Of a stretch of 64,000 nt of DNA, positions 23,201 through 35,575 are shown piece after piece. Numbering within the stretch: position 1 is the stretch's first letter; the number at the start of each line of letters is the position of its first letter. Origin of the DNA: Anastrepha obliqua (lineage: Eukaryota > Arthropoda > Insecta > Diptera > Tephritidae); the NCBI RefSeq assembly GCF_027943255.1, contig NC_072894.1, forward strand, positions 58,159,601 to 58,223,600, read 5' to 3'. The position numbers and the translations under genes were made by a program. The notes beneath the pieces were generated by a model. It was not told the origin of the DNA. It did not search any database and saw nothing but the letters and a program-made list of their open reading frames with translations.

Positions 23201-24030
23201 TGATGATACACATCTTGTAGCTTTCCTTCAATATCTTATCCTAATTTATGGAATTCTCAACCGTGTTGTGAAACGAATACATAATTTTATTTGCGCTAAA
23301 AACAATGAGAGTTCATTTCAGTGCGAACCCATGACGCTAAAAGGTAATAATTCGCTAGACCCTCCCGAAGCCAATTTCATCTACAGTCTCCACCTACTCT
23401 TCCTCCACTGAATTAAGCAGTGTATAATCCCTTTGGCTTTTCAAAAATAAATACTTTACAATTTTATACTCAAATGAATAACCAGAAAAACCGATATTAC
23501 ATTTTGCCCTCGCATTTTATGCTTCTTGAACACATTTTTTGGCAGCATAAAAGTTCCCTTGCTTATGGTAGGAGACTTTACCAAATCTGTTTTTACACGG
23601 TAGATATGTTCCTTAGAAATGCGTGCAAAAAAAAAACAAAAAAAAAAACATGCAAGATGAAAAAACTCTAAATATTTTCTCATAAAACCGTGCAAAAAAA
23701 TAACAATAAAATCCATATTACATAAATATTTTTAAGTAACAGAATTCACTTTTATTCAAAAAAAATAAAATAAAATTTTTATACAGTAAAAATTCAATCC
23801 AGAAGTTCAAGGCATACATATACAAATTCAAATCGAAGTTAGGAAAACAAAAAGTTTGCAATTAATCATTGCTACTTAATGAAAAGCGTGCACGTTTATC
23901 ACGGACTGGACCAAAAATACTATCATTAGTAGATATGTCGGTTTTATTCAACTTATTAACGGCTTTTGTAGGTTTTTTCGTTGTAACAAAGTCGGTTATT
24001 AGCCACTGTTTCTTTCCTCTCGAGTTGTTT
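20300..24030. other. Gene-free stretch
   Basis: About 3.7 kb without a recognisable gene or element. The 141-codon minus frame at 21258-21683 and a 78-codon plus frame at 22125-22361 have no family features and no splice context that I can support. Confidence 0.4.
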
Positions 24031-24033
24031 ATA

Positions 24034-24254
24034 CAAGGTGGCGCAAAATTAATCACCCTATCAGAAAATTTATAATTTTTGCAAATTGCGTCGAACGGCA
24101 ATTATATTTGACACGTCAGCTGCAGTATACACAAATGCAAGCAATGGAAGTGTAAAGGTCAATTAAAGATTTCCATCACTCAAAACAATTTTTTTTTTTT
24201 TCAATAAAAAAGGATTCCAAGACAAAGTTGAATTATTAATTTTGCGCCATCTAG
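24034..24254. mobile_element. 221-bp mariner-type MITE
   Basis: The left tip GGTGGCGCAAAATTAATCA and the right tip read inward, GATGGCGCAAAATTAATAA, form inverted repeats of about 20 bp. TA flanks both sides (24032-24033 and 24255-24256). It has no coding content. Confidence 0.75.
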
Positions 24255-24833
24255 TACAATTCTTGTTACCCAGCTACACGGAACTAAAGATTATCTTGAA
24301 ATTTGAATGCACAGTCGAGGTAGATTAACTCTGAAATGGACTTTTTGCTCTCATAGAAAAATTTTTCTTTTTAAAATCATGTTCTGTTTCAAAAGGGATT
24401 TTTTGTTTTGAGATTCCAACAAGAACGAAAATTTTGTGTAAAAAAATGTATTAGCGGATTATTTTAAAACCTTGTAAACAAAGAACGTGTTAAAAGAGAA
24501 ATTAATGTAATATACAATTATAGATATCGTAGTTTCCGATTTCAGCAAACAGAATAAATTTTAAGTGATGACCACAAAGAAGATTTTCCAAGGAAATAGG
24601 GACTGCTTGATCGTTCCCGATTGCTGTAAGCCTAAGCTTCAAGCTCCACCGAGTATATGAAACAGCTAAACGTAGAGCAAACTCCTGATTAATTTGATTA
24701 TATGAAATGATGTCCAAGACTTAACTGCTTTCGAGATATTCGATTTTAAAGATTACTTTAAAAATATGTATATTTTTTGCTGCTCCGTTCACTTTGTTAG
24801 TTCATGGGCTGATTGTTTCATGTTTTTAGTTAC

Positions 24834-24980
24834 ACTCTTTTTGGGTGTTTGGCCGAGCTCCTCCTCTTATTTGTGCCGCCCGTCTTGATGTTGTTCCGCA
24901 AATGCAGGGAACTACAGTTTCAAGCCTACTCCGAACTTCAGATAGCTTTTTCATGGCAGAAATACACTCGGAAATAATTA
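24834..24980 (-). repeat. SINE fragment
   Basis: GGGTGTTTGGCCGAGCTCCT, GTTTCAAGCCTACTCCGAAC and AGAAATACACTCGGAAAT match the 3' body of the window's SINE in reverse orientation. The promoter-box head is missing. Confidence 0.65.
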
Positions 24981-24999
24981 ATAAAAATCGTAAGTACAA

Positions 25000-26170
25000 C
25001 TTGAACCAAGCCTTAACCAACTCACTGCAGGAGAAGAGTTCGAGCATGGCTCGACGCTAATCATTCTAATAAAGGGAAGGGAAGAGAGACGGTCATATCA
25101 ATAACGAATTTTAATGCATATGGAAGTTCAAGTTGTTAAATAATTTGTTTAATTCAAGTTTTTTAAATAATTTCCGGAATAGTTTCCTTTTAAAAAATTG
25201 TTTGTTGAATGATTTAAAGTAGGAAACACTGCCGGGAATTTGCTAGAATTTTGATAATGATTTTTTTAACCAAAAAAAAAAAATCGTAACCTTGAACCCA
25301 ACATTTAAAAAGGAGTGGGCGTACAAGCAAAAAAAATAGAATTTTTAAAATAATCTTTAAAATTGAATATCAGGAATCAGTCAAGTTTAGAGCATCGTGC
25401 CCTATAATGGCTTCAAACAGAAATTATCTAAATAATAAAATCTGTAAGCAATTAAGACGATTTTCCTCGTAACCCTGTATATATTTCATTTTTTTTAAAT
25501 GGTAGGTGGCTGTAGTGATCGATATCTTGTAACGTATGAATCAAACAACTTAAAGTTTATGCTTGTTGCCAGGGTTTTAACTACGCTAATCGAAGAAAGC
25601 CGCTACGATGGCGCCTCTACTCAGTAGAGTGATGACAAACATAGCGCGACTAACCCAAATAAAACGGGAAATAATGATGATGATGAGCTGAACTGTGAGA
25701 AAATGCGCTAAAGATAAATCAGAGCTTGCATCTCTTAACATCGGTACAACGAACGGCAGCCCTGATAGTTGCAACCGCCTATCGCACAGTGTCAGGACCA
25801 TCTCTTCAAGTAATAAGCGGTTCAATACCGATAGACTTGTAGATTCTAAAAGGAAAAAGTTATGGGCATTAAAGAAAGAGGGAGTATAAGAGAGTGTTAG
25901 CAAACCTGCAGCACACGAAATACGGGATGAAATGCTAAAGACCGCTGGATTAAGGAAACACGCGGCAGATAGACGGCTAGGGTCCATAAAAGACGTCACC
26001 ACATGATGAAGTCAATTTTTATACAACTCAAATGTTATCGGGGCACGTGTGTTCCCACATATACCAAATACAGAAATCCGAACACCCCACATGCATATAC
26101 GTGTATGACGCCGAAGATGGCGCTGAACACACATTCTTCCACAATCACTGAAAATGTAATCGACAAGATG
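25000..26170. other. No supported gene
   Basis: A 64-codon plus frame at 25695-25889 (SNKRFNTDRLVDSKRKKLWA) sits opposite a 138-codon minus frame. Neither shows a recognised domain. The plus-strand text is polar and might be a retroelement ORF1 remnant, but I cannot support that. Confidence 0.3.
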
Positions 26171-26174
26171 TATA

Positions 26175-26764
26175 GGGTGATCAATCATGAGGTGCTTTTT
26201 ACAATAGTTAAAAAAAAACAAAAATGTAAATTATGTTCAAAACCTTTATTTATCATTTGAAAGGACATTCTTTGACATTTACTTTTTGAATATGACTTCA
26301 TTCAAATGTTGGCCGCAACTACGCTTAAGGTGGTCCATTCTGAACGTCCAATTTTCAATCATTCGACTGGTATGTCGTGAATAACACGCGTAATGTTGGC
26401 TTCCAGAGCTTCAATCGTAGCTGGTTTATCAGCATAGACCTTGGACTTCACGAATCCCCAAAGAAAAAAGACCAAAAGGTGTGATATCACAAGATCTTAG
26501 TGGCCAACTCACAGGTCCTAAACGTGAAATCAGCTGCTCTCCGAAATGACTTCTCAATAATGTCATTGTTTCACGAGCTGTATGGCACAGAACGCTGATT
26601 TTCATAATACAGTTGAACAATGTGTAGACGTTGTTGCGGTGTGAGTCTTTCCATGATGAAATGCCAAACGCTGTTCAACAAATCCACGATGACAGTTTGC
26701 CACAACTCGCGCGCGATCCGTAAAGAAAACGCAAATGAAAAAAACTCCTCTTAATTGATCACCC
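26175..26764 (-). mobile_element. Deletion-derived DD41D mariner
   Basis: The ends GGGTGATCAATCATGAGGTG and, inward from the right, GGGTGATCAATTAAGAGGA are inverted repeats flanked by TATA. The minus strand encodes ERLTPQQRLHIVQLYYENQ (transposase N-terminus) fused directly to LCHTARETMTLLRSHFGEQ and SWPLRSCDITPFGLF, the region after the second catalytic Asp. The third Asp position reads Gly (PFGLF). The whole DNA-binding and early catalytic region has been lost, leaving a 590-bp derivative. Confidence 0.78.
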
Positions 26765-27049
26765 TATATAAGTAGCGAAGAAACGTGGGAGATCATCAGT
26801 GGTTTTGCGGAAAGATTTCTCCGTATAAAAAAGTGGGCCCTGGATGCAGGCACATGGGCATAAAAGTTTGTAATGAGGAAGATGGAACGCCACTCTGAAG
26901 TAATGCGGAAGCGGTGCCAGGGTGGGCGACGGTTGCAAACGAGAGGGAATTATTTAGTCTCCAGGCATACCATTGCTGTGACGGCAGCTTTTATGATGAA
27001 TTAGGCATTTATACCCCCTCACCCGCAAAAAAAAAGGCGAACAGAAAAA

Positions 27050-27391
27050 AAATGGAATTCAACAAAGAGAAAATTCGGTACATTTTACAGTTGTTCTTTG
27101 ATAATGGCGAATATGCAAGCCAAGTCGCTGAAGTTGTGAATGGTGTTTATGATACCGATACTGTAATAAATAGTTTACGTGCAATTTTCGTTTTGCCGAT
27201 GTCGTTCAGGTTTTGCTGATGTTAAAGTAAATTTTGATAGTGGCAATAAATACACAGAAATAATTGAAGTTGACCGGAATATTAGTAGTCGCAGCATCGC
27301 CCAGGAGCTAAAGATCGACCATAAAATAGTTTTAAACTATTTGCGCAAAATTGGAAATGAAAATAATGGATTTATTTTTTCCACAAACTAA
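27050..27391 (+). pseudogene. Mariner transposase N-terminal relic
   Basis: MEFNKEKIRYILQLFFDNGE then YASQVAEVVNGVYDTDTV is the paired-domain-like N-terminus of mariner transposase. After a frame break, EVDRNISSRSIAQELKIDHK and IVLNYLRKIG match the second helix-turn-helix. The catalytic half is absent. Confidence 0.7.
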
Positions 27392-30300
27392 TATTTATTT
27401 TATTATGTATGTGAGTATACTCTGAAGCTGGCTGCAGTTGGCACTTGCTTTTTTTAAATCTTACTTTTAATTGGCACATTGGAGTATTTATATTGTTTCC
27501 TTTCACAAAAAAAAACCTTCAGAGCAAGAACGAGTGTGCCATTTAGTTGAAAGTAAAACTTCCTGAAACAGCCACACACAAGTTTATATGTGTATATGTA
27601 TATTGTCCTCTATGTTTGTACATACATATACGTATATATTTACAACTACAAACAATTTCATCTACTATAGAAAATTTTATAGAAAATTTCAACGCATTGC
27701 CCTACATATCATTTGTCTAATTGCCAACTATCCTTTATTTTCTTTTCCAAAACTACTTTCAGGTGCGTAAGACGTTTGCGTCAAGAGCTGCTTTTCGTAA
27801 TTAGTTGGTCGAAATGTCTGATTGCAAGTGACCGGAAACGATCCATTGCTTGTGGCGAACAGCAGACCAACAGCACAGCATGAACACGAAATCGAGAAAT
27901 TGGCATTGCGCAATGCGGCTGTGAAAAATAGTTGAAAAATATCAAGTAGAATAAAAAATGTGTAGAAAAAAATGCAACGACTTAACAACAAAAAGCAGCA
28001 AATCAAAGCATAGAGTCATTGAAAAAAAAACGAGTAGTAAGTTCGAAAAATACTGGAAAAATCAAACTCTTCCAACAACAAATTGCTTACGATTGAGGAG
28101 TCGCAAATACAGCTCGTGTGCATAAGACAATAACAAATATAATAATATATATATACATACATACATGCCTATGTGTAAGCGAGTGTGCATGTATGCTTGC
28201 TCCCCCCACAATCAAAGACGTTTTTTTAGTGTTTCACTCTTTCCATCTCGTCCATAAAGTTCGTCATTATTGGCAAAAAGTCACAGCAGCAGCAAAGTAA
28301 TGTGGTCACGGAAATCATTGAGCTGACTGGCGATATAAGTAGAAAAAAATGCTTTGACAAGCAAACAGATGCGACTCCACACTTTTTCTACTCAGTCGCT
28401 TTGATTTGCTGCGCTGTAGAAACTTTGGTATGACATGCATACATATGAATGTATGTGTGTGACTGTGATTCGACGGCATAAGTGGAGCAAAAATTAAGAG
28501 CGCACAAAAGTTGTTGGTACATATTTTGTGTTACATATTATTATATACATATGTATGTGTATGTTATGCCCTTCAAACTAAAATAAATTAAATTCAAATA
28601 AAATTTACAAAATTATAAGAAATATTTTTCAAGCAGATTCTATTTCAAAGATGCTTAAAATTCTTACTACTTGAACGGCGTAGTTGTGGCTAGCGTTTAT
28701 ACGAGATGAAGGCATCGAAAGCTTGTAATCTGTCAGTATTGCACTTAAACCCGAACTAGGTAGCCTGCTTCCTACTAAACTCTACATTCGTTACTGCACC
28801 GTCAAAGACGAATTTGAGTATACTTGAGGCCATGCTCTGCACGTTTTCTTAGTACCAAGCACAATGAACCTGCTTAGTTCGCAATTTACGGATGTAGTGC
28901 ACGTTCAGCCTTCTGTTTTATGCCGATTGCGAGAGGTAAATGTTATTTATGGAAACTTTTTTTATGGCAGATATGTGCCATTTCATGCCGCAAGGTGACT
29001 GGTATTTTTTTTCCATCACTTCATATTTTATTTTTACTTTGGATATCGAACCTGGAAGCAAGGGAATTGTAGTTGTGCACAATCCAGCTCGGCTACCGGG
29101 ACTATATATAGTGAGGTTAAAATATAAGCTTGGATACTTTAAGGGTATATCGATGACCCGAGATTAATTAAATATCCTTATACATACGTGTTGTATTTCA
29201 GCAGATCGGCGAGCATTTGAAAGCACATTATTGTGCGCAAAGAAGTGATTTGCGGTAGCATAAAAGTTTCTGTCCCACTAATATCAAATTCGTAGGCAGC
29301 ATGAAATACTAGAAAAAAAGCCATCTGATGATTTTCACTAGTATTTTCATAAGCCTTAAATTTACGTAAAGGCTTCGAATGCTATCGCAGACCTTTTTTA
29401 TGTAGGTAAACATCATGCGTCGTTCCTTAGATTGGCCCGGAACACAGTTTCTGCTCAATAATTATTCCGCTTATGTAGATACCATTGAAATAAAGCAATA
29501 GGGTTAAGGCTGGTTTTCACAAAATAATTGACGTATATTTGCGGTTGATTCTTTGAAGACAGCAAAAAATAAACGACCGCTCGAGATTTCTACATTCTCT
29601 CTTTGCAAGAACGAGCAGCGGCATTGAAAGTGAATGCATCAAAAAGTATACTATGTTCGTTACTTATCGTTTAAACCTGCTCGGCCTACCATAGTGGTCG
29701 GCTCTACTTACGCTCAGTATGACTGGCGATGGGCGTGAGTTACAGTACGTTGATTTTCCACACCAATGAGACCCTATTTCGTTCAATATCGAATGCCATT
29801 AACCAGTTTCTACATACATATATGGTACACATGTACAAGTTCTGCGTAGAGGCTGAAAGTAGGTTTACACCACTAAATCGTATATAAATAAATTTAAAAT
29901 AAACAACTTTAAAAAGTAGATCATAGCAAAGTGGGGCAGAATGACTTAAAACATAAGATTTGTGCTACGAAAAATGGCCAAATCAAAAGCACCTGATTGC
30001 CACCAGCAACACAAAATAAATACGAAATTTATTTTAATGCCGCGGGTACCGAATTCATATATTTACATGTATATGTACAAAATATTCATCAAAAAAGTTA
30101 ACCGAAAACAGAAAGAAAAGACTAGTGTTTGAGTGAACATTCCAAGCTGTGCAACTTGCAAAAGTGAAAGGATGCACGCCAATTTTTAAGGCAAGAAAAG
30201 GCAACAGACGGTGAAAAACACTCAAACAAATAAAAAAAAACAAGGAAAAAGAGAAACAAGAATTTGTGTGAGCCCTGTAACAGGCACAACAAAGTTTTAT

Positions 30301-30404
30301 TTATTTTCCAAAGCTAGCGGCACATGTGCACAAAATACTCCAGTTACTTAAGCCGTTACACGTGCATACGTCCACACATACATAGGGGTGTCTGTATGTA
30401 TTTA
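27392..30404. other. Gene-free stretch with microsatellites
   Basis: No gene was recognised. TATA/CATA runs occur at 28135-28170 and 28530-28560. Element content is lower than elsewhere in the window. It lies upstream of the secretory exon at 31744, so regulatory DNA is possible but not shown. Confidence 0.4.
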
Positions 30405-30406
30405 TG

Positions 30407-30922
30407 TATAGGGTTTTTCAGTAAGAGCGCTTCAACTTTTGAACTTTTTTGAATAAAACACAAACGGTTTGACTTTTTTAACTAATTTTTTTTTATTATC
30501 GAGTTTGAACATATGCATTTAAGTATGAAATTCGATTTCTTTTGCATGACCACCGCGTGCACGTTTTACGAAGTCCAATCGTTGAACCCAATTTTCGACC
30601 ACTCTTTTGCATAAATCGGCCGAAATTCCAGCAATCGTCGCCGGCTTGTTACTGTAGACCAATGACTTCACATAATCCCAAAACGGGACGGCTTGTTAAA
30701 TGAACCGTAAAATGGCCGTAATGCTCTTAAAGTAGCAGCAACAGAACGATTATTTTCATAAAAAATTTGCACGATTTGCAATCGTTGCTCAAGTGTGTAG
30801 CGTTCCATGATGAAATGTATACTAATGAAGTTTACAAATGACAAGCGAAAAATAAAAAATATTGCGTCGTTCGCCCTCCCTATCGGAAAAAAGTTGAAGC
30901 GCACCTATTGAATAACCCTATA
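30407..30922 (-). mobile_element. Deletion-derived mariner MITE
   Basis: The left tip TATAGGGTTTTTCAGTAAGA with GCGCTTCAAC and the right tip TATAGGGTTATTCAATAGGT with GCGCTTCAAC (read inward) are inverted repeats. The minus strand has ERYTLEQRLQIVQIFYENNR then SVAATLRALRPFYG, the transposase N-terminus. This is joined to a C-terminal VYSNKPATIAGISADLCKR near 30650. All catalytic blocks are deleted, leaving 516 bp. Confidence 0.8.
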
Positions 30923-31299
30923 TATGTTGAATAGAAAAATTACATGAAAATAATACAAATGCCCGACACGTAAAATCAAAACGATAAAAGTAATAAAAAA
31001 GCCAAGTGCTGTGAGTGATAGCAACAAAAATAAAAAAAGTGTGCACACACACAAGCATATTTTATACATAATATATATGCATGTGGGTGCGTTCGTACTT
31101 GAAAAGAAAAGCTTAATGGGGATTTCCTGTTCGCTTCAACTGTTTGCCAATTCTCAATTGCAGGTGTGCTTGTTCAAAACAAAAACATTCGACTGGCAGT
31201 AAAATAAATAAAGAAATACAAGAAGACACAGTGTATGTATGCCAAAATATGTATGTGTGTATGTGTGTGTAGAAATAAAAATAAATTTAAAAAAAAGCA

Positions 31300-31743
31300 A
31301 GTGTGAGAGAAAAATCGGCAAGGTGGCAAATCACAAAAGTAAATTCAACGTTAAAATTGATTTTGGAGCCTGTGGAGCGACCACTTTTAATTCCCTCTCT
31401 TTCTGACAAGCACACACATCCAAACACACCCACAAATAGGTATAAATAATAGTATAAAAAAATTGTATGCACCCATTTAAAGTTTGAAATATGCATTTCT
31501 CCAGCGTTTAGCAACAATCCCCGAGCGCAGTTGAATAATTGAAAACTATGTTTGTATGCTAATTTGCATGCTTTAATATTTTTATAAATAAATTTCGCCT
31601 TGGTTTTTCGTGTGTGAAAATTGTATGAAAAAAGTGCATTCGCTTCCGGAGCAATTGAAATCGACAAATAATAGAGCAGCATAAAACAGCAATAACAATA
31701 ACAATAACAAACAACAAACAACATTGCATCTAACAGAAACAAA
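31300..31743 (+). promoter_or_regulatory. Probable 5' leader of the exon at 31744
   Basis: CAA and ACA-rich sequence (AATAACAATAACAATAACAA near 31692) runs straight into AACAAAATGG, a good fly start context. Such CAA-rich leaders are common in fly transcripts. The transcription start is not identified. A 183-codon frame on the opposite strand is a by-product of this composition. Confidence 0.4.
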
Positions 31744-31840
31744 ATGGCAGCACAAATTTGCATTTGGTCCCTTTTGCACACATTCCGAATGGCTCTGCTC
31801 GTTCTGCCGCTGCTAATAGTGCATACACAGGCACGCATTG
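31744..31840 (+). CDS. First coding exon of an unidentified secreted or membrane protein
   Basis: The exon encodes 32 codons plus one base. MAAQICIWSLLHTFRMALLV is followed by LPLLIVHTQARI, a typical signal peptide with a hydrophobic core at about residues 16-27 and a small-residue end (HTQA). It stops at GCATTG then GTAAGTG, a strong splice donor, giving a phase-1 junction. The start context AAAATGG is good. I did not find an obvious next exon downstream. A long intron is possible, and the Ilp gene at 40 kb on the other strand could lie within it. An insulin-like or an unrelated secreted protein would both fit; an acid-sphingomyelinase gene is one that I recall near the Drosophila Ilp cluster, but nothing here proves that. 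Confidence 0.55.
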
Positions 31841-33243
31841 GTAAGTGATTTTTATTGATAAATTCTACATGAATATGTATGTATATGAAGTCAAATATAA
31901 TATTGAATTAAAAAAGAAAGTAAGCAATAAATATACAAAAATAGGAAAAAATTAATTAATTAAATCAAATTATATTTTAATGAAATTGTATGGCCGTAGG
32001 AGTTCATTGGATATCCAAGTGGTGGTAAGAATAGTTGCAACGCTAAGGGATACAGGGCAGTTATAACAAAGGTAAAAGATGAATATGGCTTCAATAAATT
32101 AATAATTCATTACTGCTATAAGGCAGTATATTGGCACACGATTTTTTTCATTGATGAACCGTACAAATGTAAGCCATAAAATTATTTTGCAATATAGGCG
32201 GACTTTAATTTTATGTGTATGGCAAGATATCCGATTACATAAACAATTTTAAATTAAAATTTTTATTTAAGTAACAGATAAAATAGGAAGTTGGAACCTA
32301 GTGAACACTTTAAACTCAATATTATTTCTTTATTTTCAAAAGTCAACGGTTCTGCCATCTTCGGGACTTGTAATTTCTTATGAAGCATAAACACAGTGAA
32401 AACTACGCCCAGGGAAAAATGTTTTAAAATGAATCAAATTACAGGCTGCAACAACAGATTTCACACTTAAATGGCATCAAAAGAATAAATCTGGTAAATT
32501 GAGAAATTACACGAGGCCGAGTTTTACTGTTGAATTTACAAATTTTCTGTCATATTAACTTTTCTCTAGTCAGTTAATCCTATAAAGCTTCTGTTATTTT
32601 TTAACAGTGCTGATTGTTGTTTTGTAAATTCTTTTTGAAAACTCTTTACTGCATTAACTAATAAAGGATTGAAAAAAAATTTTTGTACGGCTTAAAAGTA
32701 GATTTATTAATTGTCATAAGACAAATAGTTGAAAGACACAATTTTATTTTTTGGTATTGTTTTTCTATATAACCATATACAAAAACTAGTTGTAAAGCAT
32801 AGAAACAGTTGAAAAGCGGAAAAATAGTTATCCGCCGAGGAAGATGCGTATATTCAAGAATCATAGGAACAAGATTGCACCCATCAGAGAGTGCGCGACG
32901 TCACTTTTGCTCAGTTGTGCGGTGTGGCCAACCATTTGCTCTTCGCATTAAATTTAGTGATTTTTTATGTATCAAAATGCGAAAAGTTTGAATTTGGTGT
33001 TTGTTTCTTATTTTTAATTTAAAGCTACCGATACTATAAGGTAAACAAAAAAAAAATGTATTATTAAATAAATGAATGTTAAGAAAAGTCAGCCTCAGAA
33101 GATTTTAGTGCTAATGAAAATTTGTTGATTCTTATAAAATTTGATATTTTGAAAGTGAAAATTTAATTTTTTGCTCCTTTTAAGGTTATGCAAGAATATT
33201 AATAGTACCTCTCTCAACTCTCCTTAAGATTGAAAACCTTTTT
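31841..33243. other. Putative intron or intergenic sequence
   Basis: AT-rich sequence after the donor at 31841. A 60-codon plus frame (32809-32991) has several cysteines but no recognised domain and no convincing flanking splice sites. Confidence 0.35.
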
Positions 33244-34261
33244 ACACATTTTAAAAAGCGTTTGAATTTACTGAATGCGAATTAAAACCATAGAGGTGTG
33301 TTCGTTTCTTTTGCTCCTAAATCCTTACTGGGACATACGGCATCGAGAGGTGTATTCATAGTTAAAATAAGCAACTAAATACCAGAAAATACTTAAGAAA
33401 CCATAACGACATTTTTACAAAAAGAATGAGGTACTCTTTTTGTTCTTGTGACAAACCCTCAAATATAGCAAAAAAGTCGTTCTCTTATCAAAAAACTCAT
33501 AAATTTAATTGTACATAACTATAACACATTTATTTAAAAAATCGCACATTTTAAAGACAATTTGTCACGCATAAAAAGTTCTTTAAGTACTGTAATAGAA
33601 ATTTGGTGTTTTATTTTCTTTAAATGGGCATTTTAGTGCGTTTTTATATCCAAAGCAAGGCAACACTGCAGTAGCGAGAGAGAGATTTGGCTGCTAAAAG
33701 CAGAAGAACACCAACAACAGCTGCAATCGCGGGAAATGCGACCAGATGTTGAACACATTTTAAAAAGCGTTTGAATTTACTGAATGCGAATTAAAACCAT
33801 AGAGGTGTGTTCGTTTCTTTTGCTCCTAAATCCTTACTGGGACATACGGCATCGAGAGGTGTATTCATAGTTAAAATAAGCAACTAAATACCAGAAAATA
33901 CTTAAGAAACCATAACGACATTTTTACAAAAAGAATGAGGTACTCTTTTTGTTCTTGTTACATACCCTCAAATATAGCAAAAAAGTCTTTCTCTTATCAA
34001 AAAACTCATAAATTTAATTGTACGTAACTATAACACATTTATTTAAAAAATCGCACATTTTAAAGACAATTTGTCACGCATAAAAAGTTCTTTAAGTACT
34101 ATAATAGAAATTTGGTGTTTTATTTTCTTTAAATGGGCATTTTAGTGCGTTTTTATATCCAAAGCTAGGCAACACTGCAGTAGCGAGAGAGAGATTTGAC
34201 TGCCGAAAGCAGATGAACACCAACAACACCTGCAATCGCGGGCAATGCCACCAGATGTTAA
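33244..34261. repeat. 509-bp tandem direct duplication
   Basis: Two adjacent units, 33244-33752 and 33753-34261, are nearly identical, both starting ACACATTTTAAAAAGCGTTT and ending with ACCAGATGTT. They differ at scattered single bases, such as AGCAAGG versus AGCTAGG and GGGAAATGC versus GGGCAATGC. High similarity implies a recent duplication. No reading frame is conserved. Confidence 0.92.
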
Positions 34262-35567
34262 AAAAAGTAAAGCTAAATAAAACTGAGTGAATTATTGAAC
34301 TAATTTAAAAAAAAGTATATATTACAAAATTATAAACACTACTTTTAATCAGAAAAGGCAAGAAAAATATCATGAAGAAAGCACTAAAACTCCGAGACTA
34401 AATGGCAAAAAAAAATCCTAAATCAAGTTACGAAAAAGGTAATCTGGCCTTACTGGTGCTAAAACGACGAGACTCATTGTCGAATTCGCTAAGAGCAAAG
34501 TAACGGTACCACGATAGGCGCCATTTCATTATTCTTTCCAACATGAGTATATCGACCCCAAGAAAATATTTTTTTGTCGTCATTCGTACTTCAATACTGC
34601 TGTTTCACCCACTTGCAAAAAAGTGAGGTTATTTCAAAATGTCATAAAATCTTAGACAATTTTTTTGCATTTTATTTTACAATAATTAACTTGGAAATAA
34701 AGTTTAATCAAAAATGCAAGACTGCAGTCACTCACACCTTATTTGATACAGATACAATTTTTTTTTTGTGTAAAGTGTTGTATGTTTCATAATGTTTTGC
34801 AAAAATGGAAAAGCAAAGTATGCAGACATTTTATTTATTTCGTTTTATTTCATTTCTCAACATAAAATACAAAACAGTATCCGCTCATTTCATTGTAATG
34901 TATTGTAGAAAAAAAAGAAAATATGCAAAGAGTTCACGCCGCAGCATAAATGAAATAATTAAGATATCTGCATACTCTGTTACCCCATTTTCACAAAATA
35001 TTGAAAAATATAGAAAACCTTACAACAAAAAATCGTATCTATATCAAACAGCGTGTGAGTGGCTGCACATTAAACTAGATAATTAGATTAATTACATAAA
35101 CAACTTGGAAATTGAAATGATTGATGTACATTTTCTGTTTTCAAAAGTAAACTATTTTGCAGATGGTTTTACAATTTTTTTAACAACTCGAAGGCAGTTA
35201 AGTCACTGTTCTCACCCATCCATTTTGACCGAATAATCTTTTAATTTTTGACGATGAGCGCATCTTGTGTTTTCCCAATTTAGAATCTAATAAGGAAAAT
35301 CGAACTTATGTGTTTCTTTTAAAATTTCATTTTCATTTCAGTCTCAGTGTTGAGGTTATACCAAATGCATGGAATGAATTACTTTTTATACGAAAAAATT
35401 TATTTCTCAAGGTTTGAGTAGTAAAACTCACCTACTGACTAACGCCCGGACAGACAAATTGTTTTATTCGTAGGCGTTAATAAAATTATGGCGCGAACCA
35501 AACTAAATGTGTGCATGAAAAAACATCCCACCTTATCCGGGAAGGTCCCATTTTGTCCATATCGTAG
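34262..35567. other. No gene seen
   Basis: AT-rich sequence. Frames at 34574-34792 and 34805-35086 (plus) have no recognised domains or codon evidence. Confidence 0.4.
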
Positions 35568-35575
35568 GTATGTAT

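Noticed and set aside
25470..25486. TAACCCTGTATATA as a Tc1-type end
   Set aside because: No matching inverted partner within 2 kb and no transposase remnant nearby.
25586..26002. 138-codon minus frame overlapping a 64-codon plus frame
   Set aside because: Neither strand shows a known motif. They cannot both be genes, and no start or splice evidence favours one.
31287..31838. 183-codon open frame on the minus strand
   Set aside because: It lies opposite the CAA-rich leader and signal-peptide exon of the plus-strand gene. Its Cys, Tyr and Leu runs are the complement of that low-complexity sequence.
32809..32991. Possible second exon of the gene starting at 31744
   Set aside because: The frame has no recognisable domain and I could not find matching phase-1 acceptor and donor sites around it.
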